In this document: one piece after another, positions 1 through 7,569 of the stretch
Position numbering within the stretch: position 1 is the stretch's first letter
Layout: each line of letters starts with the position of its first letter
The notes under the pieces: generated by a model
What the model saw: only the letters and a program-made list of their open reading frames with translations
The model's database searches: none
What the model was told of the DNA's origin: nothing
Assembly: GCA_045599005.1 (NCBI GenBank)
Contig: JAZRVF010000020.1
Coordinates: 124,001-188,000, forward strand
Source of the DNA: Treponema_I sp045599005
GTDB taxonomy: Bacteria > Spirochaetota > Spirochaetia > Treponematales > Treponemataceae
Reading direction: 5' to 3'
DNA length: 64,000 bases
Position numbers and translations under genes: made by a program

Positions 1-93
1 ACATTCAGACTGTCTTCAGCGGAAACTGTTTTCCGCAGTGATTCTCGTCATCCATGGCTCGCGCTTGCCGCGGGGGCTTTAAAGGAGAAGGAT

Positions 94-594
94 ATGTCAG
101 ATATCAGGTTTTTTATTGTATTGGTCGCAGTTCTTGCAGCTGCTGCTGTGGGGCTTTTTGTGTTTGAGAAAAAGACAAAGACAGAAGGCGCGGATGAACG
201 TCAGATTCTTGAAATGCTCAGATCCTACACAATGGGATTTTTTCTTCTGATCTGCTTCAATTTAATCAGTTTTCTGGGGATTTATTATCTCAAGCCATCT
301 TTTCACACAGAAATACTGTTTCCGGTTGCAATCGCACTGGCAGTTACCTGCGCTTTTGAAAGAGAGATCATCAAAGGGAACTTTACCGCGGGAAAATTCA
401 TGTCGGCAAAAAATGCAGTCATAATCTTTACAGTGGCAGTTGCCGCCATAGACTTCAGGTTTATCACCGCTTACCGGAAAACTCATGGAATCGAGAACCT
501 GATCATGGCTTCAACTTTTACACTCTGCTATTTCATCTGTATAATTACTGCAGTGATCAGAAAGTTCACGGCAAAACCGGACAGCGAGGAATAA
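94..594 (+). CDS. small integral membrane protein paired with an HTH regulator
   Basis: A 166-residue hydrophobic protein with about five membrane segments (near residues 4-24, 47-68, 74-92, 107-125 and 137-157), a basic loop after the first, and a charged C-terminus. I do not recognise a named family. The start follows a strong Shine-Dalgarno (AAAGGAGAAGG). Its stop codon shares a base with the ATG of the next gene, an XRE-type regulator, so the two are probably translationally coupled. A second membrane protein/HTH pair with the same gene order lies near 27 kb. Such pairs are common in Firmicutes and spirochaetes, where the membrane partner is often called DUF2178- or DUF6442-like. A joint sensing role is inference. 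Confidence 0.75.
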   Translation: MSDIRFFIVLVAVLAAAAVGLFVFEKKTKTEGADERQILEMLRSYTMGFFLLICFNLISFLGIYYLKPSFHTEILFPVAIALAVTCAFEREIIKGNFTAGKFMSAKNAVIIFTVAVAAIDFRFITAYRKTHGIENLIMASTFTLCYFICIITAVIRKFTAKPDSEE

Positions 595-788
595 TGAAAA
601 ACCTGAAACTTAAAGCGGCCAGAGCGTTAAAAGATATGTCTCAGGATGAGCTGGCCAAAAAAGTGGATGTTTCCCGTCAGACAATAAATGCGATTGAAAA
701 CGGCGATTACAATCCCACGATAAACCTGTGCATTGCAATCTGCAGGGCGCTGGACGTCACCTTGAACGATCTGTTCTGGGGTGAGTAA
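594..788 (+). CDS. XRE/Cro-type HTH transcriptional regulator (YozG-like)
   Basis: A 64-residue protein that is almost entirely one helix-turn-helix domain. The segment LAKKVDVSRQTINAIENGDY is the classic HTH_3 recognition region, followed by NPTINLCIAICRALDVTLNDLF. The length and ending match the minimal YozG/XRE regulators that sit beside small membrane proteins. It overlaps the preceding membrane gene by one base (TAATG), which implies a bicistronic unit. Likely role: autoregulation of the pair. Target genes are not evident. Confidence 0.88.
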   Translation: MKNLKLKAARALKDMSQDELAKKVDVSRQTINAIENGDYNPTINLCIAICRALDVTLNDLFWGE

Positions 789-809
789 ACACCGGCATCG
801 GATGAGCGG

Positions 810-850
810 ACAGTGTCAGTCCCGGAAACTGCGGGGCCGACACTGTTTTT
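810..850 (+). terminator. rho-independent terminator after the HTH gene
   Basis: ACAGTGTC (810-817) pairs with GACACTGT (839-846), with an inner C-G-rich stem, and is followed by a T run. It closes the membrane protein/HTH operon. Confidence 0.8.
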
Positions 851-896
851 CCAACCAGGCCAGTCAGTTCTGACCGGGATTTATAAAGTGAGATTA

Positions 897-1247
897 TTAT
901 TCGCTATCAACTGAACCGGCGCCCCAGGGAGAACCGGTTGCGGAACCGCTGTAATAAACTGTGATTATACCGGAGAAAGCGCAGTTTCCGATGACAGTCA
1001 CAGTGACTGGAACACTGATTTCTGTCAGTTTTATGCAGCCGGAGAAAGCTTTTTCCTCGATTGTTGTAAGACCATAATAGAGTGTTACCGTGGCAAGGTT
1101 GACACAGTTTTCAAAAGCTCCGTAACCGATTGTTTTCACAGATTCAGGGATTTCTACGGATGCAAGTTTTCCGCAGCTGCTGAACACATAGGAATCAATT
1201 TCCCTTAAACTGCAGTTATTTTCGCTGTCTGTAACTCCGGGATAATA
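897..1247 (-). pseudogene. C-terminal fragment of a leucine-rich repeat (LRR_5/BspA-type) protein
   Basis: The reverse strand encodes about three LRR_5 repeats, seen as SSCGKLASVEIPESVKTIG, GAFENCVNLATVTLYYGL and KAFSGCIKLTEISVPVTV. BspA/TpLRR-type proteins are usually hundreds of residues long with a signal peptide. Here the frame is open only from base 1247, where a stop precedes it, and it contains no ATG. A GTG at 1187 is the only candidate start, and the LRR pattern extends upstream of it (NCSLREIDSYVF). I therefore read this as the 3' remnant of a larger surface-protein gene. The C-terminus (residues GSPWGAGSVDSE) looks like a genuine LRR_5 protein end. Confidence 0.7.
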
Positions 1248-1254
1248 CTATCTG

Positions 1255-1377
1255 CTAAAGCAATTTCAGTTCAGGTTTTAGCGCTTGAATAAGTTTAAAA
1301 TGATTATCATTTGTCCAGACAAAACAGTCATTTTTAATTGCCAGATAAGCAATCATTCCTATCTCACAGCTTGTGGA
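1255..1377 (-). pseudogene. PIN-domain (VapC-like) C-terminal remnant
   Basis: A short reverse frame bounded by stops reads SCEIGMIAYLAIKNDCFVW and then TNDNHFKLIQALKPELKLL. The pattern E-I-G, then a hydrophobic strand, then TND-HF is typical of the C-terminal half of PIN ribonucleases, the toxins of VapBC pairs. Only about 40 residues survive and the N-terminal catalytic Asp region is absent. It lies directly upstream of the LRR remnant, which suggests a decayed accessory patch. The PIN identification is moderate because the match is short. Confidence 0.45.
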
Positions 1378-1381
1378 CTAC

Positions 1382-1468
1382 ATGTACAGTGTCTGCAGAC
1401 GTGAGAACTGGCGCATAAACTATTCAAACTGCCTCTGCGTGCTTTCACAGCTTGAATCGGATCTTTAG
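1382..1468 (+). other. 28-codon open frame in decayed region, unrecognised
   Basis: The frame starts YSVCRRENWRINYSNCL and ends in ESDL. It is rich in Cys, Asn and Arg, continues upstream without a stop for several codons (LVDYMY), and has no Shine-Dalgarno. It may be the tail of another broken gene. I cannot assign a family. Confidence 0.2.
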
Positions 1469-1497
1469 GTTATGGGCGCTTCAAGAATGCCCGGATG

Positions 1498-1527
1498 TTG
1501 TGCACTGACGGAAAAACTGTGTACAAT
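1498..1527 (+). promoter_or_regulatory. sigma-70-type promoter for the HipA-like gene
   Basis: TTGTGC at 1498-1503, an 18-base spacer, and TACAAT at 1522-1527. The start codon lies 24 bases downstream behind a GAGG-type ribosome site. Confidence 0.55.
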
Positions 1528-1550
1528 AAGACGGAGAGGAAAAGAGGAAA

Positions 1551-2804
1551 ATGGAAGAAATCCTGTATCATAAAAACATACCTGTTCTTTCGTTTGAGGT
1601 TGATGAAGATTTTTTCATTACCGGAATTAACGAGGTTTTTTCAGAATCCCATGTTCCCGTAGGAATCCTTGATTCTTATTCTGAGAAACCTCTCTCTGCT
1701 TTAAGATCATGGTGGGCAAACAGAGCAATACCGGCAAGCAGAAAATATCTGAGGGAAACTCTCGAAGTCCTTCATGTCAGAACATCCCAGGAACTTCTTT
1801 CAAAATGTCACGGTCTGAGTCTGAGTGATCATTACTGGGTTGGAAATTCCGGAACATCAGGAAGCGTAACCCTTGAATGGAAAGACATAAATTTCTTTGA
1901 CAATGACTTCTCTGAGGAAATCGGAAAAATCCTTACCGGAAATTTTGGGCCTGTTGATATTGGAAGCATAAGTTTTGTATCTCCGGATGCATCTGTTGAC
2001 GGCTGGCTCCCGAAAAAATGGATGATTGAGAACGGAGAGCGGTATCTGGTCAAAGGTGGATCCGAAACCTTCCAGCAGGAACCATTCAACGAAGTGCTTG
2101 CAAGCAGAATCTGTGACAGGCTGGGAATTCCCCATGTTGAATATACATTGGCGTCACATGACCGGAGGAACAGACTTGAGTTTTATTCAGTATGCAAAAA
2201 TATGGTCACAAAAAATTCAGAGCTGATTCCTGCTTATTCACTTTTCAAAGTAGCAAAGCCGGATAACAATACCAATGCTCTTGCAAGACTTTTCAAGGCC
2301 TGTGAGACTGCAGGCATGAAAGATATGGAATCCATAAAAAAAAGTTTTGCACAGATGTCCATATTGGATTTTCTTATCGCAAACACAGACCGGCATCTTA
2401 ACAATTTCGGTTTTTTAAGGAATCCTGATACTTTGGAATGGCAGGGAATGGCTCCTGTTTTTGATACGGGTACTTCGTTTTTCTGCAGGAATTCTGCCTT
2501 TGAACTCCGCAATCCTGTCTCAACAGATTCTGATTCTGTGGAGACAAAGCCCTTCGGAAAAACACTGACTGACCAGTTTGAGAAAATACGGAAAGTCTGC
2601 GGAACTGAAAAACTTGACTTAAGCACTCTGGATGAGATTGCAGGCAGTATTCCTCTTTTTCTGGCCCAGAATCCCCAGAATGAGGAAAGAAGTGAGCTGC
2701 TTGGCAGGATTTTTTCCCGGAGAATAATTGAGACAGAGCGGATTCTTGAAACACAGGAAATCCGCCATAGGAAACGGCGGCACATCGACCCATGGGAACG
2801 CTGA
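1551..2804 (+). CDS. HipA-like serine/threonine kinase domain protein
   Basis: A 417-residue protein. The C-terminal two thirds carry HipA-kinase features: a nucleotide-site Lys in RYLVKGG (about residue 168), an Asn/Asp catalytic loop NTDRHLNNFG (about 278-287) and a metal-binding DTGTS motif (about 305-309). The N-terminal 100 residues (RSWWANRAIPASR...LRETL) resemble the N-lobe extension of HipA-like proteins that lack a separate HipS/HipB partner. HipA toxins phosphorylate proteins such as GltX, but the substrate here is unknown. No HTH antitoxin gene adjoins it, so it is either a solitary kinase or an orphaned toxin. It has its own promoter and a GAGGAAA ribosome site. Confidence 0.75.
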   Translation: MEEILYHKNIPVLSFEVDEDFFITGINEVFSESHVPVGILDSYSEKPLSALRSWWANRAIPASRKYLRETLEVLHVRTSQELLSKCHGLSLSDHYWVGNSGTSGSVTLEWKDINFFDNDFSEEIGKILTGNFGPVDIGSISFVSPDASVDGWLPKKWMIENGERYLVKGGSETFQQEPFNEVLASRICDRLGIPHVEYTLASHDRRNRLEFYSVCKNMVTKNSELIPAYSLFKVAKPDNNTNALARLFKACETAGMKDMESIKKSFAQMSILDFLIANTDRHLNNFGFLRNPDTLEWQGMAPVFDTGTSFFCRNSAFELRNPVSTDSDSVETKPFGKTLTDQFEKIRKVCGTEKLDLSTLDEIAGSIPLFLAQNPQNEERSELLGRIFSRRIIETERILETQEIRHRKRRHIDPWER

Positions 2805-2832
2805 TCTGAAACTCGCTGTCATCGCTGTCCCT

Positions 2833-2970
2833 TGTCATCCGGAGCACTGAAAACAATTTTTTTTGCGAAGAATCTTTCGCGCCGTAATGTCATCCTGAGC
2901 ACTGAAAACAAGTTTTTTGGCGAAGAATCTTTCGCGCCGTAATGTCATCCTGAGCCTGGTCGAAGGATCT
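2833..2970 (+). repeat. dispersed hairpin repeat, three partial copies
   Basis: Three copies start GTCATCC(G/T)GAGC. The last is short and closes with GTCGAAGGATCT. The first two have degenerate right arms (GCGAAGAATCTTTCGCG). This is the leftmost locus of the repeat family described in the findings. Confidence 0.8.
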
Positions 2971-3022
2971 GTTCAAAGCAAAAAAAGAGTTTCGGCCGCT
3001 TCTCCGGCTGCAAAAAAACTGA

Positions 3023-3052
3023 TTGTACACAAAGACGAAAAGGGGCTATAAT
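3023..3052 (+). promoter_or_regulatory. promoter of the small lipoprotein gene
   Basis: TTGTAC at 3023-3028, 18-base spacer, consensus TATAAT at 3047-3052. The leader is about 55 bases and ends in TTAGGAGAA. Confidence 0.75.
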
Positions 3053-3114
3053 TTTAATGTAAATTGCCGCGGATGCAGAAAAAAGCTGACGCGGAAGAAA
3101 ATTAGGAGAAATGT

Positions 3115-3528
3115 ATGAAGAACAAGTTGACAAAAGCTTTTGCGGTGCTGGTTGTTGCCGCGATGGTGCTGGCACTTACAGGCTGCCCTGACGGAATAAA
3201 AGATAAAGCAGGTACATATACAACACAGTCTTCTCTGGAGCAGATTCTGGCAGACGGAGAGCTCAAGGGAATTGATCTTGCAAAACTGACTTGGAAACCG
3301 GTGACAGAGGAATTCATTGCTGGTACTAAACAATCTTTGGGTTTGGTATTGGATCCTTCAGGAAAGCTTCTGGCGGTGGGAATGGTTTACAATTTTAATC
3401 CTGAGGAAGACAATGGTCCCATACCTGAAAGTGCAAAATATTGTATAGTCAATAATAAAGCGCACATAATGCTGGTAACATTTGTTACCGAAAGCGGAGA
3501 AGAAACTTTGGGCTTAATAAAAAAATAA
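3115..3528 (+). CDS. small lipoprotein of unknown function
   Basis: A 137-residue protein with a lipoprotein signal: a basic start (MKNKLTKA), a hydrophobic core, and a lipobox ending ALTGC with the modified Cys at about residue 23. The mature part is polar with no family I recognise. It has its own consensus promoter and AGGAGAA ribosome site, and ends at a terminator shared with the convergent gene. Localisation to the periplasmic or outer-membrane face is inferred from the lipobox. Confidence 0.8.
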   Translation: MKNKLTKAFAVLVVAAMVLALTGCPDGIKDKAGTYTTQSSLEQILADGELKGIDLAKLTWKPVTEEFIAGTKQSLGLVLDPSGKLLAVGMVYNFNPEEDNGPIPESAKYCIVNNKAHIMLVTFVTESGEETLGLIKK

Positions 3529-3554
3529 GCCGAAGAAAATCTTTTGATACAACA

Positions 3555-3590
3555 AAGGGGCTACCAAATCAATGGCAGCCCCTTATTTTT
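3555..3590. terminator. shared terminator between convergent genes
   Basis: AAGGGGCT and AGCCCCTT arms enclose a short loop and are followed by ATTTTT on the plus strand. The end of the minus-strand gene overlaps it, so it may act in both directions, more strongly for the plus strand. Confidence 0.7.
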
Positions 3591-5529
3591 AATCCCGCTT
3601 ATTTAAATTTTCATAACAAGAAGTATAAACAGGAAACTGGATTTTCTGTTCCACACCTTTGTAACTGATTGTCACGGTAAGAATCCCGGTCTGCAGTCCG
3701 TAAAGATCCCGGCCGATATAATCAGGCTTGTAGGCTTCCTTTTTAGTGCAGTTCCCAGTATCAGTTTCCGGTGCTTTTCCAGTCCAATCTTCAATTCCAA
3801 ATACATTCCAATTATCATGGAAATAATTATGTTCATAAAGATAAAACCAGGGAATCTCCTTGTAATCCTCTTTCTCAATGAACCTGTATTTCTCTGGAAT
3901 CTCATTTCCCCTCAAGGTCTTGAGGCCATATGCCTGTACTTCACTCACGTTGGTTATTTCCATAATAGTGATGGTTTCTCCTTTCTCGAATGGTGAATTG
4001 TCGTCTCTCCAATAACCTAAATCGTAAACTCCTTCAACATTTGTTTTAGCAGGGGTTGAACGTCCTTTCCCTAAAGCCGATTCCCATTCTAGGTTTTTCC
4101 CGTTCTCTGTCTTAATGAAATATGGATTCGCTGTCAAAGCTGCTTCAACTTTTGTATAATTGATTGCCGGATACTGAGAATTCTTACTGTTGTAATTTTT
4201 ATCCCAAACTGATGGTGTTGAAATTTTTCCATTGTACATTGCACCTACCTCAAGGAAATCATTCAGTTTGTAGTTAGTCGATGAAGTACTCTGTCGTTTT
4301 GCAAAAAATTTATCCCAGGAAATGTAATCCAAGAGGTTCACGTCCTGTTTCTGAGTGCTGATACGATATGCTTCCCAGGTATACTCTTCATTGTAATGAC
4401 TCCCACCTTCATTATGTTGTCTTCCTCTCCTGTATTCGTAAGTACTTGCCTGAACATTGATAATCGGCACCTTGAGTTCCGTAATGTTCCAGTATTTTTT
4501 TGCCACGGCAAGGGGATTTGTCAGTGTAACGGTTTTTGCATCAGTGCTTTTGGAGACACTGTTTGCAATTGTGTAAGTATTTCCGTTGAGCGAAATCTGC
4601 GGGCTGGAAGCGGCCTGACCGTAGAGCTTCAGATCAGCACCCACAAGACTCCACTGGTTGTCCGGCACAAATTTTTCCTTCAGACCCACGTTCAGCGTAA
4701 TGGCTTCTCCGTCACCCACATAAATGGCACCGGATGCCGCATCAAAACGGCTGTACCCGAAGGAATCGCTCATGCTGCCGAAGGAAAGAGTCGGAGTGAT
4801 CTTATTGTACTGGAAACTACCGGAGATCTGAGCCTGCCCGAAAATCCTGTCATTGTCCCGGGGATTCGTAGCAGTTATGTAAAGCGTAACATCCTGCGTA
4901 AGGTTCTGCGGCGCCCAGATCTTGTAATGCCTGCTGCCGTCCGCATGTTCCGATACAGAATAAACCACACCGGGCTGGCCTTTCAGTTCGGATTCAGAGA
5001 GGGCAAGCGGATAGGGAGAAAGAGACAGCTCAATGACCGCATCCTCCGGCTTTGTCGTTACAGAGAAAGTGAATGCATCCTCATATGTTTCATCAGTCCG
5101 GAGACTGTTCCCCTGACCAGGAATCTTTGTGATACGGTTGCTTTCCTTTGTCAGTTTGAAACGGTAATCCCATTCACAGGTTATCGCACACTTGGCATAA
5201 ACTCCACCCGGGTTAGTGAATGCGTAGATCTGGGCTGTTCCGGGTTTTATTCCCGTAACCATGATTTTTCCGCGGCCTTTGTCGTCATGTCCCTGGTCCG
5301 TAAAGATTACGGCACTCGTTTCCGCCGAGCGTGACAAGTCGAGGGAATCGGACGGAGGATTGATTGTATAGTCGATGAAGTAATTCTCGCCTGGAGCAAC
5401 AGAGACATTTGTTGTGCTGAGCGTGATTGATTTTGGAGCCTGTACCTCAATATCACAGGTTACCCGCTGGTTTTCCCAGATTGCCGCCACAGCCTTGGCA
5501 AACAACCTGATTCTTGTAACCCGGAACAC
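3589..5529 (-). CDS. Ig-like (Big_2-type) domain surface protein, probably 5'-truncated
   Basis: An open frame of 646 residues rich in beta-strand, Ser, Thr and Asn. The N-terminal part (APKSITLSTTNVSVAPGENY ... GKIMVTGIKPGTAQIYAF) looks like a bacterial Ig-like group 2 domain, as found in exported surface proteins. There is no signal peptide or lipobox: the only early start is a GTG with no Shine-Dalgarno, and the frame is blocked by a stop seven codons upstream. Exported relatives begin with a lipoprotein signal, so I infer loss of the 5' end or a frameshift near 5530-5640. The remaining domains I do not recognise. The initiator tRNA lies just upstream. Confidence 0.6.
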   Translation of the reverse strand: MFRVTRIRLFAKAVAAIWENQRVTCDIEVQAPKSITLSTTNVSVAPGENYFIDYTINPPSDSLDLSRSAETSAVIFTDQGHDDKGRGKIMVTGIKPGTAQIYAFTNPGGVYAKCAITCEWDYRFKLTKESNRITKIPGQGNSLRTDETYEDAFTFSVTTKPEDAVIELSLSPYPLALSESELKGQPGVVYSVSEHADGSRHYKIWAPQNLTQDVTLYITATNPRDNDRIFGQAQISGSFQYNKITPTLSFGSMSDSFGYSRFDAASGAIYVGDGEAITLNVGLKEKFVPDNQWSLVGADLKLYGQAASSPQISLNGNTYTIANSVSKSTDAKTVTLTNPLAVAKKYWNITELKVPIINVQASTYEYRRGRQHNEGGSHYNEEYTWEAYRISTQKQDVNLLDYISWDKFFAKRQSTSSTNYKLNDFLEVGAMYNGKISTPSVWDKNYNSKNSQYPAINYTKVEAALTANPYFIKTENGKNLEWESALGKGRSTPAKTNVEGVYDLGYWRDDNSPFEKGETITIMEITNVSEVQAYGLKTLRGNEIPEKYRFIEKEDYKEIPWFYLYEHNYFHDNWNVFGIEDWTGKAPETDTGNCTKKEAYKPDYIGRDLYGLQTGILTVTISYKGVEQKIQFPVYTSCYENLNKRD

Positions 5530-5645
5530 AAAAGACTTTGAACCTGTCTGTCAGGAATTCTCTCTCCATGTGGAAAACTGGTTTGAATAGATTTATTTTG
5601 CGTGGTGGCAGTTCATGGCAGATTCTGTGAGGGTAGGGATCCGGT

Positions 5646-5690
5646 TTAAAACAAATAAGGCCCGGTCATGAGATTTCTCACGCCAAGCCT
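5646..5690 (-). terminator. terminator downstream of tRNA-fMet
   Basis: On the minus strand AAGGC ... GCCTT arms enclose an inner TGAGA-AA-TCTCA hairpin and are followed by ATTTGTTTT. Confidence 0.55.
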
Positions 5691-5707
5691 TTCTTTGATT
5701 CGGTTTT

Positions 5708-5780
5708 TAGCAGGGGTTGGACTTGAACCAACGGCCTCCGGGTTATGAGCCCGACGAGCTGCCAACTGCTCTACCCTGCG
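5708..5780 (-). tRNA. initiator tRNA-fMet (anticodon CAT)
   Basis: The minus strand folds as a 73-base tRNA: seven-base acceptor arm starting CGCAGGG, anticodon loop CTCATAA, and T arm GTTGG/CCAAC around TTCAAGT. Two initiator hallmarks are present: the three G-C pairs in the anticodon stem (GGG/CCC) and an unpaired first base pair (C1 opposite U72). The 3' CCA is not encoded. It is transcribed divergently from the next gene and ends at a terminator. Confidence 0.93.
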
Positions 5781-5864
5781 TCGTACATGCAGAACCATAC
5801 CACACAGAATCCGTTTTGTCAAGCAAATATTGATAAATGCAGAAATCAATGGTAAATTTGAAGA

Positions 5865-7256
5865 ATGAGCAAATCAAAGAAAAAAACAGGTAGCGTAAAA
5901 AAGGCAGTGAATGCTGTCGGAAAAGCAGATAAAGCAAAAAATACAAAAAAACTGATTGTGGCCGCAGTTATTGTGGCTGTGGTGGCGGTTCTTGCAGTGG
6001 CCGGAATCCTGATTGCAAAAAAAGTGATTCAGAAAGCAGAGGATTCAAAACCGGCAGTAATCGCGTTCTACGGATTGGATCAGAAGTCTTCGGATGCACT
6101 CAAAAACGTGATTTCTTCCGCCTTTGATCCGGTCGGTTCCCGGAGTGAGTCCGGTGCAGAAACTGGTTCCGCTGATGCGGGCAGTTCACCGGCAGTGTCT
6201 GAATACACTTTTCTGGACCTTGACACATCGGTTCCGCTTCAGAAACACATTCAGCAGAATCCGCGCATAACACTTGTTTTCGCATGGAAAGGCGAGGGAC
6301 TTAAGGCCGCTGCTAGAGACGCTGCTTCCGGCTGTGTCGCTGTGTCCGACACTGTTCTTGAGCGGCTTCCCATGTCTGTCCGGCTGGTTTCCGGCCCGGA
6401 AGTTCCGCTTCTTGCAAGTCATTTTGAGGCTGCTGTGCGCGCAGACACTTTTGACGCCGGCTCAATGAATGATCTTCTGGCTCTTGCTGAAAGAGAAGTG
6501 AAGAATAAGAGGTTCGCTTCGGATTATCCCATGGCAGTTGCCGGCGGTAACGATGACACCCTTCTGATGCTTGCAAGCGCTCTTTACGAAAGCCGTTTCG
6601 GTTCCAACAGTTACCGTGCTTTCTGCGCAGAACTTGCAGAACGTGCCGCAAAAGCAGAGACAGCAGAAAAAGGTGCGGAAATCTTTGAGGCCCTTAACAT
6701 TGACAGGACTCCGGCAGAGGATTTTTTCGCTGTTCTTGATGAGCTTGTTTCCTGGCGTGACCAGGGTTTCCTAAATGAAAACTGGATCAATTTCTCGGCA
6801 AAAGTTGTGGAGACACTGATGGACGATGCCATTGCCGACATTGTGTTCATGAGTCTGCAGCAGCACAGGACCGTGCCCTATCAGTTCCTCAAATATTACA
6901 CGGACAGTTTTGTGCCTTCCGGACTTCTTAACGATTCCCAGACAGACGGGCAGCGCTCTCTCATAATCCCGATGATTGAAGGACTTGGGCTTACAAACCG
7001 GATTGAAGGCCGCAACGCACTGACACAGCAGATTCTTGAGCATTTACTGCAGAATTCTGTCCAGACACGGCTCAGCGAACTGACAGGTCTTGCGCCTCTT
7101 GCTTCCAGGGCAGAATGTTTTGACGAACAGGCCTATCTTGTCAGATTCTATGCCGCGGCTTCAGAGGAACCCCTCTGTGATCTGGGAAAAATTTTCATGA
7201 CAGATGGCGCAAAATCAGGCTTTGCCAAATCTCTCCGCACTTATTTGAGCAGATAA
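5865..7256 (+). CDS. membrane-anchored solute-binding-like protein
   Basis: A 463-residue protein. A Lys-rich cytoplasmic start (SKSKKKTGSVKKAV) precedes one strong membrane segment (about residues 29-51, LIVAAVIVAVVAVLAVAGIL), and the rest is probably periplasmic. The distal half has features of type-2 periplasmic binding proteins, such as WRDQGFLNENWINFSAKVVETLMD followed by small-residue strands. No transporter permease adjoins it, so a transport role is uncertain. The segment at residues 93-110 is rich in Ser, Gly and Ala and looks like a linker. It is divergent from tRNA-fMet, with no clear Shine-Dalgarno (TTTGAAGA). Confidence 0.6.
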   Translation: MSKSKKKTGSVKKAVNAVGKADKAKNTKKLIVAAVIVAVVAVLAVAGILIAKKVIQKAEDSKPAVIAFYGLDQKSSDALKNVISSAFDPVGSRSESGAETGSADAGSSPAVSEYTFLDLDTSVPLQKHIQQNPRITLVFAWKGEGLKAAARDAASGCVAVSDTVLERLPMSVRLVSGPEVPLLASHFEAAVRADTFDAGSMNDLLALAEREVKNKRFASDYPMAVAGGNDDTLLMLASALYESRFGSNSYRAFCAELAERAAKAETAEKGAEIFEALNIDRTPAEDFFAVLDELVSWRDQGFLNENWINFSAKVVETLMDDAIADIVFMSLQQHRTVPYQFLKYYTDSFVPSGLLNDSQTDGQRSLIIPMIEGLGLTNRIEGRNALTQQILEHLLQNSVQTRLSELTGLAPLASRAECFDEQAYLVRFYAAASEEPLCDLGKIFMTDGAKSGFAKSLRTYLSR

Positions 7257-7318
7257 ACTTTGTCACCGCAGTCGAAGAGCTTTGTGCGCCCGCAATATCG
7301 TTCTGCGCAAAAAGAATT

Positions 7319-7457
7319 GTCATCCTGAACAAAAAGTATTGTCATCCTGAGCGTAGTCGAAGGATCTTTTTTTCCGAAGGATCTTTCAAAAGCATTATGC
7401 TCCTTTGGGCAGATCCTTCGACTACATTCGCTACGCTCATTCCGCTCAGGATGACAG
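7319..7457. repeat. dispersed hairpin repeat, head-to-head copies
   Basis: A plus-oriented short unit (GTCATCCTGAGC to GTCGAAGGATCT, about 7340-7371) faces a longer minus-oriented unit (AGATCCTTCGAC to CTCAGGATGACA, about 7411-7456). Between them lies a degenerate arm. The pair fills most of the gap ahead of thrS. Confidence 0.85.
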
Positions 7458-7494
7458 GCTGTTCACCACTTTCTTCCTTCCGTACCCCTCCGAC

Positions 7495-7523
7495 TTGAAA
7501 AATCACACTTAAATTTATAAAAT
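7495..7523 (+). promoter_or_regulatory. thrS promoter
   Basis: TTGAAA at 7495-7500, 17-base spacer, TAAAAT at 7518-7523. The leader would be only about 40 bases, too short for a T-box. Confidence 0.65.
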
Positions 7524-7569
7524 TGCAGTGGCTTCCGCAGGTTGTAACTGCGAGCCAAAGGAAGATTTT

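Noticed and set aside
4396..5334. 312-codon open frame antisense to the Ig-like protein
   Set aside because: No ribosome site or recognisable domain. The opposite strand has clear Ig-like motifs in frame, so this is a mirror frame.
7458..7569. T-box riboswitch before thrS
   Set aside because: The leader from the visible promoter is only about 40 bases, with no T-box sequence or antiterminator.
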